The notes under the pieces: generated by a model
Told to the model about the DNA's origin: nothing
Databases searched by the model: none
Seen by the model: only the letters and a program-made list of their open reading frames with translations
Shown here: piece by piece, positions 1-7,351 of the stretch
Layout of the letters: each line of letters opens with the position of its first letter
How positions within the stretch are numbered: the stretch's first letter is position 1
Program-made: the position numbers and the translations under genes
DNA from: Palsa-872 sp036844615
GTDB lineage: Bacteria > Chloroflexota > Dormibacteria > Dormibacterales > Dormibacteraceae
Direction: 5' to 3'
NCBI GenBank assembly: GCA_036844615.1
Contig: DAIUFK010000053.1
Span: forward strand, 1 to 16,588
DNA: 16,588 bases

Positions 1-9
1 CGGTTTATC

Positions 10-32
10 CAAGCTTCCGCCTCACCTCCTTT
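10..32 (-). promoter_or_regulatory. Strong ribosome binding site and candidate TTG start of a divergent gene leaving the window
   Basis: On the minus strand positions 32-22 read AAAGGAGGTGA, an essentially complete complement of the 16S rRNA 3' end. A TTG codon at 12-10 follows after 9 nt, then GAT AAA CCG to the window edge. A match this long at ideal spacing is unlikely by chance, so a gene transcribed leftward, away from the galactose operon, probably starts here. Only four codons are visible, so nothing can be said about its product, and the true start could be another codon outside the window. Confidence 0.45.
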
Positions 33-61
33 GCCCCTTGGGCATGAACTTCGCACCGGAG

Positions 62-81
62 TGTACCAGCGCGCCGGTACA
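62..81. promoter_or_regulatory. 20-bp near-perfect palindrome, possible operator between divergent genes
   Basis: The sequence reads TGTACC at 62-67 and GGTACA at 76-81 around a GC core. Nine of ten base pairs are symmetric; only 68/75 mismatch. It lies between the divergent gene at the left edge and the galactose operon, where a dimeric regulator would be expected. TACACT hexamers that could serve as -10 boxes occur on both sides: on the plus strand at 104-109 and on the minus strand at 65-60, overlapping the palindrome. Neither has a convincing -35. The operator role is inferred from symmetry and position. Confidence 0.35.
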
Positions 82-214
82 TGGGGAGGATCCGCATCGC
101 AACTACACTTTTCGGTCGATGCCTCGCCCATCCCCGCGCGCGCAGCCCGAGCTCGCGCGCGAGACATCCGGCGCCCGCGCGCGCAGGCCGGCCACGCAGG
201 CATGGACGAAACGT

Positions 215-277
215 TTGAGCAAGCGAGTGGTCCAGAAGCCTGACGGGCGCTACCTGGTCTATTTCGAAAAGATTTGA
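215..277 (+). CDS. Small leader ORF (20 aa) translationally coupled to galT
   Basis: From a TTG at 215 this frame encodes MSKRVVQKPDGRYLVYFEKI, a compact basic/aromatic peptide ending at TGA 275-277. That stop overlaps the galT TTG start as TTGA (274-277). galT has no clear Shine-Dalgarno of its own, so ribosomes finishing this ORF could re-initiate on galT. The frame stays open upstream to an ATG at 38, but that stretch is low-complexity Arg/Ala/Pro and looks non-coding, so the short form is preferred. I recognise no family. It could be a coupling leader, a tiny protein, or the C-terminal relic of a lost gene. Confidence 0.45.
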   Translation: MSKRVVQKPDGRYLVYFEKI

Positions 278-1182
278 GCGAGCTCCGCTGGCATCCGCTG
301 CTCGAGCAATGGGTAACCGTCGCGCCGTGGCGCCAGGACCGTACCTACCATCCGCCGGCGGACCACTGCCCCCTGTGCCCGACCCGGCCGGGCCACCTCG
401 AGACGGAGATCCCGGAGCCCGACTACCACATCGCAGTCTTTGAGAATCGCTTTCCCTCCTTCACCGGCGAGCAGGGACGCTGCGAGGTTGTCTGCTACAC
501 GCCGGTCCACGACTCATCGCTTGGCGAGCAATCGGTCGAGCACATCAGGGACCTCATCGAGGTGTGGCGTGATCGCACCGAGGAGCTTGGCAGGCTGCCC
601 AACGTGCGGTACGTCTACATATTCGAGAACCGTGGCGAGGCGATCGGCGTGACCCTCAGCCATCCTCACGGCCAGATCTACGCTTACCCGTTCGTCCCCC
701 CCGTGATCCAGAAGGAGCTGCTCGCGCACGCCAAGCACAAGCGGAAGACAGGGCGCTGTCTTTACTGCGACGTGCTTGCCGGCGAGAGCGGAGGTGAAAG
801 GACAGTCCTCCGCGACGATCGCTGGATCGCATTCGTGCCTCCGTTCGCCCGCTGGCCTTACGAGGTTCATCTCGCACCGCTCCGGCACAGGACGGGGCTG
901 CTCGACCTCGATGCCGAGGACGGCGAATCCTTCGCCCGGATCCTGAAGGGCCTGCTGCAGAGGTACGACCGCCTCTTCGACATGCCGCTTCCATACGTGA
1001 TGGCGATGCACCAGAAAGCTCCCGGCCGCGGTGACGCGGACTATCACTTTCACGTCGAGTTCTACCCACCCAACCGCAGCCGGGACAAGCTCAAGTACCT
1101 GGCCGGCTCCGAGCTTGGAGCCGGCGCGTTCATCCTCGATGCGCGGGCCGAGGACACGGCGGCGGAGCTGCGTGGCCTCTGA
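274..1182 (+). CDS. galT: Galactose-1-phosphate uridylyltransferase
   Basis: Leloir-pathway enzyme that exchanges UMP between UDP-glucose and galactose 1-phosphate in the cytoplasm. The 302-aa protein shows the family features in order: CPLC at residues 32-35 (zinc site), ENRFPSF near 57-63, the active-site HPHGQ at 130-134 with H132 as the expected uridylylated nucleophile, a second Cys pair C162/C165, and YHFHVEFYPP at 257-266 in the C-terminal domain. Length is a little below the roughly 330-350 aa usual for the family. The TTG start at 274 is chosen because it overlaps the preceding small ORF's stop and begins the conserved N-terminus (ELRWHPLLEQWV). galK follows with a 10-nt overlap, so the genes form one operon. 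Confidence 0.95.
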   Translation: MSELRWHPLLEQWVTVAPWRQDRTYHPPADHCPLCPTRPGHLETEIPEPDYHIAVFENRFPSFTGEQGRCEVVCYTPVHDSSLGEQSVEHIRDLIEVWRDRTEELGRLPNVRYVYIFENRGEAIGVTLSHPHGQIYAYPFVPPVIQKELLAHAKHKRKTGRCLYCDVLAGESGGERTVLRDDRWIAFVPPFARWPYEVHLAPLRHRTGLLDLDAEDGESFARILKGLLQRYDRLFDMPLPYVMAMHQKAPGRGDADYHFHVEFYPPNRSRDKLKYLAGSELGAGAFILDARAEDTAAELRGL

Positions 1183-2083
1183 CGAGACGACCTGGCATGG
1201 TCGCGCCCCCGGGCGTGTGAATCTCATCGGCGAGCACGTGGACTACCTGGGTGGAGTCGTGCTGCCTGCCGCTGTGGACAGGCACACAGAGGTCACTGGG
1301 CGTGCGGCGCCGGATTGGGCGGTCGAAAGTCGTGTCAAGGGTGGGCGTGCCTACCTTCGAGCACTGGGCGAGGAGCTCGGCGTGCCGCCTCAGGCTGTGG
1401 AGGTGCGGTCAGACATTCCGTCAGGTTCGGGGCTCAGCTCCTCGGCAGCTCTGCTCGTAGCCTTCGCCGCGGGTCTCAAGCCGGAGATGGACGGGGTCGA
1501 GGCAGCGCTCGCATGCCAGCGCGCCGAGCAGCGTGCCACTGGCGTCCAGGTTGGCGTCATGGACCAGTTCGCATCAGCCCTGGGGCGGCGAGGCCACGCG
1601 CTGCTGCTCGACTGCGCAACCCTCGAGTACCGCGCGGTTCCCTTTCCCGATGAGTTGCTCATCGCGGTGATCGATTCCGGCGAGCATCGATCGCTGGCTC
1701 GAACTCCTTACAACCAGCGGCGCCGCGAGGCTGAGGCCGGCCAGCCGAACCGGCGCCGGCATGTGGATTCGGAGATCGCGCGAGTGCACGCGTTCGTCGA
1801 CGCGCTCGAGCATCGTGATTTCGAGCGACTGGGGACGCTTCTGAAGGAATCGCACAGGAGCCTCCGCGACGATTTCGAAGTGTCCACCCCTCACGTCGAC
1901 GCTCTGGTCGAAAAAGCTTGGGCGGCGCAGGGATGCTTTGGCGCCCGAATCATGGGTGCAGGGTTCGGCGGCAGCATCCTTGCCCTCATCAAGCGCGGCA
2001 CCGAGGCCGCGCTGGCGGCGGCAGTCGGGCAACCGGTCATCGTCTGCACCACCACAAACGGCGCGTTCGCGAGGGCTGCATGA
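1172..2083 (+). CDS. galK: Galactokinase, short form
   Basis: GHMP-family kinase that phosphorylates galactose to galactose 1-phosphate, the substrate of the adjacent galT. All three GHMP motifs are present: GRVNLIGEHVDYLGG (14-28, the galactokinase signature), SGSGLSSSAA (84-93) and GAGFGG (262-267). R15 and D131 (in MDQF) match the catalytic Arg and Asp. The GTG start at 1172 lies inside the galT end, has GGCGGAG 4 nt upstream and begins the conserved sequence; the frame is open further upstream but there it only shadows galT. At 303 aa it is shorter than the usual 350-390. Much of the gap lies between YNQRR (180-184) and RRRHV (194-198), where I judge it about 27 residues shorter than the E. 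coli enzyme. It overlaps the next gene as ATGA. Confidence 0.93.
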   Translation: MASDETTWHGRAPGRVNLIGEHVDYLGGVVLPAAVDRHTEVTGRAAPDWAVESRVKGGRAYLRALGEELGVPPQAVEVRSDIPSGSGLSSSAALLVAFAAGLKPEMDGVEAALACQRAEQRATGVQVGVMDQFASALGRRGHALLLDCATLEYRAVPFPDELLIAVIDSGEHRSLARTPYNQRRREAEAGQPNRRRHVDSEIARVHAFVDALEHRDFERLGTLLKESHRSLRDDFEVSTPHVDALVEKAWAAQGCFGARIMGAGFGGSILALIKRGTEAALAAAVGQPVIVCTTTNGAFARAA

Positions 2084-4722
2084 GCGACTGCCTGTTCCTT
2101 CCCCTCCCGCAGCGCTCCGGCGGCATCCGAGAGCTGAGCGGCTGGGAAGCGGTGTGGACGCCTCTCGGTGAAGGGGAAGCCGAGAGGCTGACCATAGGGA
2201 AGGGAACCGGTTGGCGACCCATCGAGGTCCCGCGCCAGCTCGCGGCGCGCGAAGGCCACCAGGCTGTGTGGTACAGGACCGAGTTCGCCAGGCCCGATCA
2301 TTCGGGCCGAGTCCTGCTCCGCATCGGCGGAGCCTTCCTCGCGACCAACGCCTGGCTCAACGGCAAGCTGCTCGGCTCCCACTATGGCTACTTCGCCCCG
2401 TTCGGCTTCGACCTCACCCCTTACCTGAAGGCAGAGAACCTGTTGGTCATCTGCTGCGAATCGCCTGTCGAGCCGCAGCCCGAGAAGAAGCATCACGTGA
2501 TGGGGATCTTCAACGACGGCGAGCTGCGGCCCTACCCCGCTTCCGCCTACGCGAGCCTGCCGGAGCCCTACCACTGGGAGGTGCCGATCGGGCTATGGCG
2601 CCCTGTGGAGCTGGAGTACGTCGGCCCGATCACCATCGATTGGATGCGGCTGAAGCCGCACATCGAAGCCAACGACGGCCGCCTCGAGGTCGAGACTCGG
2701 CTTCGCAACCTTGATGGCAGACACATGGACGGAGAGGTCGAGCTGGTGGTTTCGGCGCCGGGACGCGATCCGCTGCGACTCCGGCGCGACGTTCACCTCC
2801 CCGGCGGCAGCGAGCAGACGGTGTCGATGCGGCTTGCCCTGCCCGGCGCGAAACGGTGGGAGCCTTGGCGTTTCGGCGACCAGCCCACATACACCGCCGA
2901 GCTGTTCGCGAGCGCTGCCGGTGTCGAGTCCGCGCGTGTTGACGACACGTTCGCCTTTCGAGAGTTGAAATGGGACATCGGACCGCGCCGCTGGAACTTC
3001 TCGGTCAACGGCCGCCCGACGTTTCTGCGCGGCGCGTGCTACACGCCGTCATACAGGCTCGACGAGCTGACACCCGAGCGCATGGAGGGGGACCTTCGCA
3101 TCGCAAGGGAGGCGAACCTCGACGCCCTGCGGATCGTCGCCAATGTGCTCCCCGACGACTTCTACCGCCGAGCCGATGCGGCAGGCATGCTCCTTTTCCA
3201 AGAGCTCCCGCTCACCCAGATCTACGCGTATCACGCCAGGGGCGACAACTCTCGCTTCTTCGAGATGGCGGCGCGCGAGCAGCAGGCAGAGATGGTCGAG
3301 CTCCTGCGCAACCGCCCCTCGGTCGCGCTGTGGAGCGCACATGACGAGCCTCCGTGGCTGAAGAGCAATGCCGACCTTGGCGACGTGCACGCGGTGCGAC
3401 AGAACCACTCAATCGACCAGGAGCTCAAGGCCTCCTTCGAACGCATGGATCCCACGCGGCCGGCGATGGCGGCCTCGGGCGAGGTCGACGAGCACCTTCT
3501 TCTCGGCTGGACGTCAGGCTCGTGGCGCGAGGTTGCCAACGTCGAGCCGGTGATGGTCACCGCCTTCGGGGCGCAATCGCTTCCGGCCGTCGACTCGCCG
3601 GTGTGGAAGGAGATCGCCTCCCACTGGCCTGTCGCGGATGACGATCCGGCGTGGCGCTACGCGGGTTTCCAGCCTGTCAACTGGGCTGAGCGTGGCGTGG
3701 GCCTGCCATCGTCACATCAAAGCCTCGAGTCATACGTCGCGTCGTCGCAGCAGTACCAGGCAGACGTTGTGAGATTCGCAGCGGAACACATGAGGACGAG
3801 AAAGTTCGAGTCATGTTGGGGCGCGTTCGCTTATCAGCTCGTCGATCCTTTTCCCGCCATCGGTTTTGGCTTGGTGGATGGCGCGCGGCGGCCCAAGCCG
3901 GCTCTGGCGGCGCTGACCGAGGCATTCAAACCGACACGGGTGATAGCGGAGCCCCTTTCCTTCGAGCCCGGCCGGCCATTTGGAATCCTGCAGCGACCCG
4001 ACGTTCCTTTCAGCGCGCGCCTGGTGATCGTCAACGACGATCCGAAGGTCTTCGGGGGAGGAGTGGTCCGCTGGTCGGTCATACGCAAGCGGGCATCAAA
4101 ACGTCGCGGTGCAAGGATTATTCGCGATGCGATGCAGAGAAAGTCGTTTGCGGGCATGGTCGAGGTCGAGGTTCCGACCGCGCTCGAGCCTGCAGTCAGC
4201 GCGACAAGCGTGACGTTGCCCCTCTCGGCCGAGGGCGATTACGTGCTCGAGGCGACCCTAACGATCGCCGGCCGCGTTGTCGATCGCACTCAGCTTCTTT
4301 TCACTGTGACGTCGAATCTGCCGTCCCCTCGGCCGCGGCCGGAGCTCGCGCGCTACCTGGCCGAACGGCTGGCGGACCTCGACAGCTTGCGCTCGGAGCC
4401 GGACGGGCTGAGCTTCGCCCTCGACAACCGGACGCGGCCGGCGGTTCTGGTCGGATTGACAGGCCTGCGGCTCGATGGAGTGGTCCTTGCGCGTCCCGAG
4501 CTTCAGTTCGAGACCAATGCAGGCCGCGCGCCGCTGCCGAAACGACTCGACATGCCGCTCGGGCGCAGGCTGCAGATTCACGTGGTGACTGGTGAGCCGC
4601 TCGGCGCCGGCGCGCACTCCCTTGAGGCCGACATCACCGTCCCCGGCGTCGCATCGGGGCGCCTCGTGGTCGAAGGCAGCGTTCTTGCCGGCCGGCCGGC
4701 CTCTCGACCTGCAGATTCTTGA
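2080..4722 (+). CDS. Glycoside hydrolase family 2-like protein, probable loss of catalytic nucleophile
   Basis: An 880-aa protein with GH2 architecture: an N-terminal jelly-roll sugar-binding domain (about 1-190, with YFAPFGFDLTPYL and GLWRPVELE), an Ig-like domain (about 195-300), a TIM barrel starting near FSVNGRPTFLRGACY, and C-terminal Ig-like domains (about 620-870). The acid/base region WSAHDEPP (418-425) keeps glutamate E423. The nucleophile region reads VTAFGAQSLP (493-502), where GH2 enzymes have a glutamate in S/T-E-F-G; here residue 495 is alanine (GCC at 3562-3564). The barrel end is otherwise intact (ESCWGAFAYQLVDPFPAIGFGLVDG). The ATG at 2080 overlaps the galK stop (ATGA) with GAGGG 4 nt upstream. 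No signal peptide is visible, so it is likely cytoplasmic. Context suggests a role with galactosides, by catalysis with altered chemistry or by binding only. Confidence 0.85.
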   Translation: MSDCLFLPLPQRSGGIRELSGWEAVWTPLGEGEAERLTIGKGTGWRPIEVPRQLAAREGHQAVWYRTEFARPDHSGRVLLRIGGAFLATNAWLNGKLLGSHYGYFAPFGFDLTPYLKAENLLVICCESPVEPQPEKKHHVMGIFNDGELRPYPASAYASLPEPYHWEVPIGLWRPVELEYVGPITIDWMRLKPHIEANDGRLEVETRLRNLDGRHMDGEVELVVSAPGRDPLRLRRDVHLPGGSEQTVSMRLALPGAKRWEPWRFGDQPTYTAELFASAAGVESARVDDTFAFRELKWDIGPRRWNFSVNGRPTFLRGACYTPSYRLDELTPERMEGDLRIAREANLDALRIVANVLPDDFYRRADAAGMLLFQELPLTQIYAYHARGDNSRFFEMAAREQQAEMVELLRNRPSVALWSAHDEPPWLKSNADLGDVHAVRQNHSIDQELKASFERMDPTRPAMAASGEVDEHLLLGWTSGSWREVANVEPVMVTAFGAQSLPAVDSPVWKEIASHWPVADDDPAWRYAGFQPVNWAERGVGLPSSHQSLESYVASSQQYQADVVRFAAEHMRTRKFESCWGAFAYQLVDPFPAIGFGLVDGARRPKPALAALTEAFKPTRVIAEPLSFEPGRPFGILQRPDVPFSARLVIVNDDPKVFGGGVVRWSVIRKRASKRRGARIIRDAMQRKSFAGMVEVEVPTALEPAVSATSVTLPLSAEGDYVLEATLTIAGRVVDRTQLLFTVTSNLPSPRPRPELARYLAERLADLDSLRSEPDGLSFALDNRTRPAVLVGLTGLRLDGVVLARPELQFETNAGRAPLPKRLDMPLGRRLQIHVVTGEPLGAGAHSLEADITVPGVASGRLVVEGSVLAGRPASRPADS

Positions 4723-4735
4723 ACGCCAACCAAAC

Positions 4736-4763
4736 TTGACTCGACTTGGTCGGCTGCCATACT
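4736..4763 (+). promoter_or_regulatory. Predicted housekeeping sigma promoter for the FHA/PP2C operon
   Basis: TTGACT at 4736-4741 (5 of 6 to the -35 consensus) is followed after 16 bp by CATACT at 4758-4763 (4 of 6 to the -10). It lies in the 136-bp gap after the GH2-like gene and would start RNA near 4770, giving a leader of about 90 nt. That leader is locally AT-rich near 4801-4825, ends in the purine-rich AGGGAGG (4841-4847) and precedes the ATG at 4859. No terminator hairpin for the galactose operon is obvious in the gap. Confidence 0.5.
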
Positions 4764-4858
4764 TTGGGACTACGCGGAGGCTCGCGGATCAAACGCCGCC
4801 TCACAATTTTCATGATTAATAAGTAGCCGGATTCGGCAGAAGGGAGGCCCTCGACCGG

Positions 4859-6559
4859 ATGGACCCTGTTTATTCGATATTGATCCTGTCGCCGCTGGCG
4901 GTGATCGTCGCGATCCTTTACCTCTTCACACGCCGCCGCCGGACCAAGCAGAAAAAGGCGGCGCCTGCAGTTCGTCCATCGGCGTCGTCGTCCCGCGCGG
5001 CCTCCGCTCCGTCGCAACCTCCCGCCGGCATCGCGACCACCTGGGCCCCCCCCGCCGGGGCACACGCACCGAGCCCCGTCGCTGCGACCATCGTTCAAGC
5101 GCCAGGCGCTTCGCCGAGCTGGGATCAGCCCGCCTCCGCACCCGCCGGCGGTCGCGCCACCTGGGGCTCTCCCGCCGCGCCGCCGCCAGCCGCGCCCCCT
5201 CCACCCGCGGGCCAGGCGCCAGCGGGGAGCGCGCCCGCCGCGGCGACCTGGGGCGCGCCGGCGCCTGCCGCCCCTGCCGCGCCGGCAAACTCGCCGGCGC
5301 CGCCGGGACCCACGCAGCCTGCCGCGCAAACGTGGGGACCGCCCCCGCCTTCACCCGCATCGGTGCCACCACCTGTGCCCCCGGCGCCGCCGCCGGGAGC
5401 TGCAAGCTGGGGCGCGACTCAGGCTCCGCCCGCGCCCACCTGGGGCGCGCCGCCGCCCGCAGCGCAGGCGGCGCCGCCGCCGCCTCCCGCACAGGCCGCA
5501 CCGCCGGCGCCGCGTTCCGCCGCGCCACCACCGCCAGCTCCAGCGGCGCCCGCTCCCACGTGGGGATCGCCGCCCGCCGAGCCGCAGGCGCCGCCGTCTT
5601 CCGCCGCCGGGGGCTGGGCGCCGCCCGCGCCGTCGTGGGACGCCGCCCCGCCGGCAGCCGCGGCGCCTGGACCAGCCGCCACCGATTGGGGATCGCCGCC
5701 GGCAACCCCGCAGGCTCCTCCCCAGACACCGCCGGCCCCATCGTGGAACGAGCCTGCGGTCGCCTCGTCGTGGGACGTCGCCAAGACCGAGGAACCTGCG
5801 GCGCCGCCGGCGCCATCGTGGGGCGCGCCTGCCGCCGCGCCTTCCGCTCCGACCCCACCTGAGCCGCCGCCGGCCGCCGCTTGGGCGCCACCGCCTGTCG
5901 CGCCAGCCGCCCCGCAAGTCCCCAGCTCGACCACTTCAGCCGAGCTCGCCGCCGGCGCCGCTGCGCTGGGTGCCGCGGCCGCTGAATCCCACCCACCTGC
6001 TGAACCCGAGGGGCCTGCCGTCGCGGCTCCACCGCCCTGGGAGGCCCCCGCTGCGGCGGCTTCAGCTCCAGAGCCTGCCGCTGCCGAGACGGTGCCCGAC
6101 ATCGCAGCCACCATTCCCGCGGGAATGGGCTCAGGGGCGCACGAGTCGACGACATTGATGCCTGCATGGCAGTCGCCACCGGCTGCTCCCGCGGCGGTTC
6201 CCGACGCGGGAATCATGGGAGGGCCTACCCAGCCGATCATCCGCGCGACGCCTGGCGGCGGGCCGCAGGCGGAGCTGACCATCGAGTCAGGACCCGACGC
6301 CGGGCATACGTACCGCGCCACTGAGAATGCGCTACGCATGGGACGGTCGCCCGACAACGACCTCATCCTTCGCGATCCGGCGACCAGTGGGCACCACGCC
6401 AGGGTCGAAAGGCGCGGAGAGGAGTTCTGGATCGTGGACCTTGGCAGCACCAACGGGACTCTCGTGAATGGAGAGCCGGTGCAGGAGAAGGAGCTCAACC
6501 ACGACGACCGCATCACCATCGGCCAGAACGCGGTTCATTTCGCGCTCCTCGGTTCGTAG
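4859..6559 (+). CDS. Membrane-anchored Pro/Ala-rich protein with Trp-motif array and C-terminal FHA domain
   Basis: 566 aa in three parts. Residues 5-23 form one hydrophobic helix followed by the basic stop-transfer stretch RRRRTKQKK, so the rest is probably cytoplasmic. Residues about 34-465 are low-complexity Pro/Ala with 17 tryptophans, mostly in a short motif such as TWGSP, SWDQP, TWGAP, SWNEP or AWAPP. Residues 471-566 are a forkhead-associated domain with G495-R496, S510-G-H512-H513-A and the LGSTNGT loop at 528-534, which are the phosphothreonine-binding signatures. FHA domains bind phosphothreonine peptides, so the protein may hold phosphorylated partners at the membrane on a long flexible tether. 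The start has AGGGAGG 11 nt upstream. The next gene, a PP2C phosphatase, begins 3 nt after the stop, implying co-transcription and a shared phosphosignalling role. Confidence 0.88.
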   Translation: MDPVYSILILSPLAVIVAILYLFTRRRRTKQKKAAPAVRPSASSSRAASAPSQPPAGIATTWAPPAGAHAPSPVAATIVQAPGASPSWDQPASAPAGGRATWGSPAAPPPAAPPPPAGQAPAGSAPAAATWGAPAPAAPAAPANSPAPPGPTQPAAQTWGPPPPSPASVPPPVPPAPPPGAASWGATQAPPAPTWGAPPPAAQAAPPPPPAQAAPPAPRSAAPPPPAPAAPAPTWGSPPAEPQAPPSSAAGGWAPPAPSWDAAPPAAAAPGPAATDWGSPPATPQAPPQTPPAPSWNEPAVASSWDVAKTEEPAAPPAPSWGAPAAAPSAPTPPEPPPAAAWAPPPVAPAAPQVPSSTTSAELAAGAAALGAAAAESHPPAEPEGPAVAAPPPWEAPAAAASAPEPAAAETVPDIAATIPAGMGSGAHESTTLMPAWQSPPAAPAAVPDAGIMGGPTQPIIRATPGGGPQAELTIESGPDAGHTYRATENALRMGRSPDNDLILRDPATSGHHARVERRGEEFWIVDLGSTNGTLVNGEPVQEKELNHDDRITIGQNAVHFALLGS

Positions 6560-6562
6560 CCC

Positions 6563-7339
6563 TTGCGTCTGCGTGTCGCCTTTGCGACAGATCCCGGCCT
6601 CGAGCGCGAGGAGAACGAGGACGCGGTAGTCGTCTGGCGCAACAAGGCAGGGCTCGACACCCTGCTTGTGGTGTGCGATGGCATGGGCGGGCACGCGGCG
6701 GGCCAGACGGCAAGCTCAATCGCGTCGAAAACGATCACACGGGTGCTGGCCGAGGACGGCGACGAAGGGCCTGACCTCGCTCGTCTGAGCCGGGCCTGCA
6801 AGCAGGCGAACACCGCGGTCTTCGAGGCGTCGGAGGAAAACCCCGAATGGAAAGGCATGGGCAGCACCGTCGTCGTCGTGGCGATACGTGGCAGTGAGCT
6901 CGGACTGCTCAATGTCGGCGACAGCCCCGCCTACCTGTTTCGCAACGGGACCCCCCAGCTCATCTCGCAGGATCATTCGTGGCCTGCCGAGCAGGTACGG
7001 CTCGGTGTGATCAAGCCAGAGGAGGCTGCAGGCCATCCGCTCAAGCACCGCCTCACGCGCGCAGTGGGCGTGTGGGAGTCGATTCAGTCCTTCACCGACA
7101 AGATGAAGATCCAGGAGGGCGACACCGTCGTGCTCTGCAGCGACGGGGTGGAGACAGCAGGGGTGAGCGTCGAAGAGATGGGAAAGCTTCTTTTCGTTGA
7201 TGGCAATCTCGACAACGGCACCAAGCGCGTCATCGAGAGGTGCCGAGAGCTCGGCGCTCCTGACAACGTCACGCTTGCAGTGGCGCGGGTCGAGGTGGAC
7301 GTAACGAAGACGGCGACCCTACCGAGGATCAAGGTCTAG
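6563..7339 (+). CDS. PP2C-family serine/threonine protein phosphatase
   Basis: A 258-aa metal-dependent phosphatase in the PstP/Stp class. Visible motifs: TDPGLEREENED (9-20), VCDGMGGH (37-44, metal-binding D39), GST (100-102), LNVGDSPAYLF (116-126), CSDGV (192-196, D194) and PDNVT (233-237, D234). Three of the usual metal-ligand Asp residues are therefore present. The common GDSRAYL has Pro for Arg at residue 122. There is no membrane segment, so it is soluble and cytoplasmic, unlike the membrane-anchored PstP of mycobacteria. The TTG start at 6563 is the first codon of the conserved region; its Shine-Dalgarno is weak and it lies only 3 nt after the FHA gene stop, consistent with coupled translation. 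It likely removes phosphate from Ser/Thr-phosphorylated proteins, perhaps FHA ligands. No protein kinase is in the window. Confidence 0.92.
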   Translation: MRLRVAFATDPGLEREENEDAVVVWRNKAGLDTLLVVCDGMGGHAAGQTASSIASKTITRVLAEDGDEGPDLARLSRACKQANTAVFEASEENPEWKGMGSTVVVVAIRGSELGLLNVGDSPAYLFRNGTPQLISQDHSWPAEQVRLGVIKPEEAAGHPLKHRLTRAVGVWESIQSFTDKMKIQEGDTVVLCSDGVETAGVSVEEMGKLLFVDGNLDNGTKRVIERCRELGAPDNVTLAVARVEVDVTKTATLPRIKV

Positions 7340-7351
7340 ACCCCTTCAGGG

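Noticed and set aside
514..1227. A 237-codon minus-strand frame opposite galT
   Set aside because: Antisense to the clear GalT coding sequence; no motif or start signals.
4926..6179. Long minus-strand frames opposite the FHA linker (417 aa and others)
   Set aside because: They mirror the Pro/Ala codon repeats (CCG, GCC, GCG) and give Arg/Ala or Gly-rich runs with no motif; the plus-strand frame has a membrane helix, an FHA domain and translation signals.
4859..6559. Reading the Trp/Pro-rich repeats as a DNA-level tandem repeat or CRISPR-like array
   Set aside because: Spacing and codons vary from copy to copy; the periodicity is in the protein, not in an exact DNA repeat.
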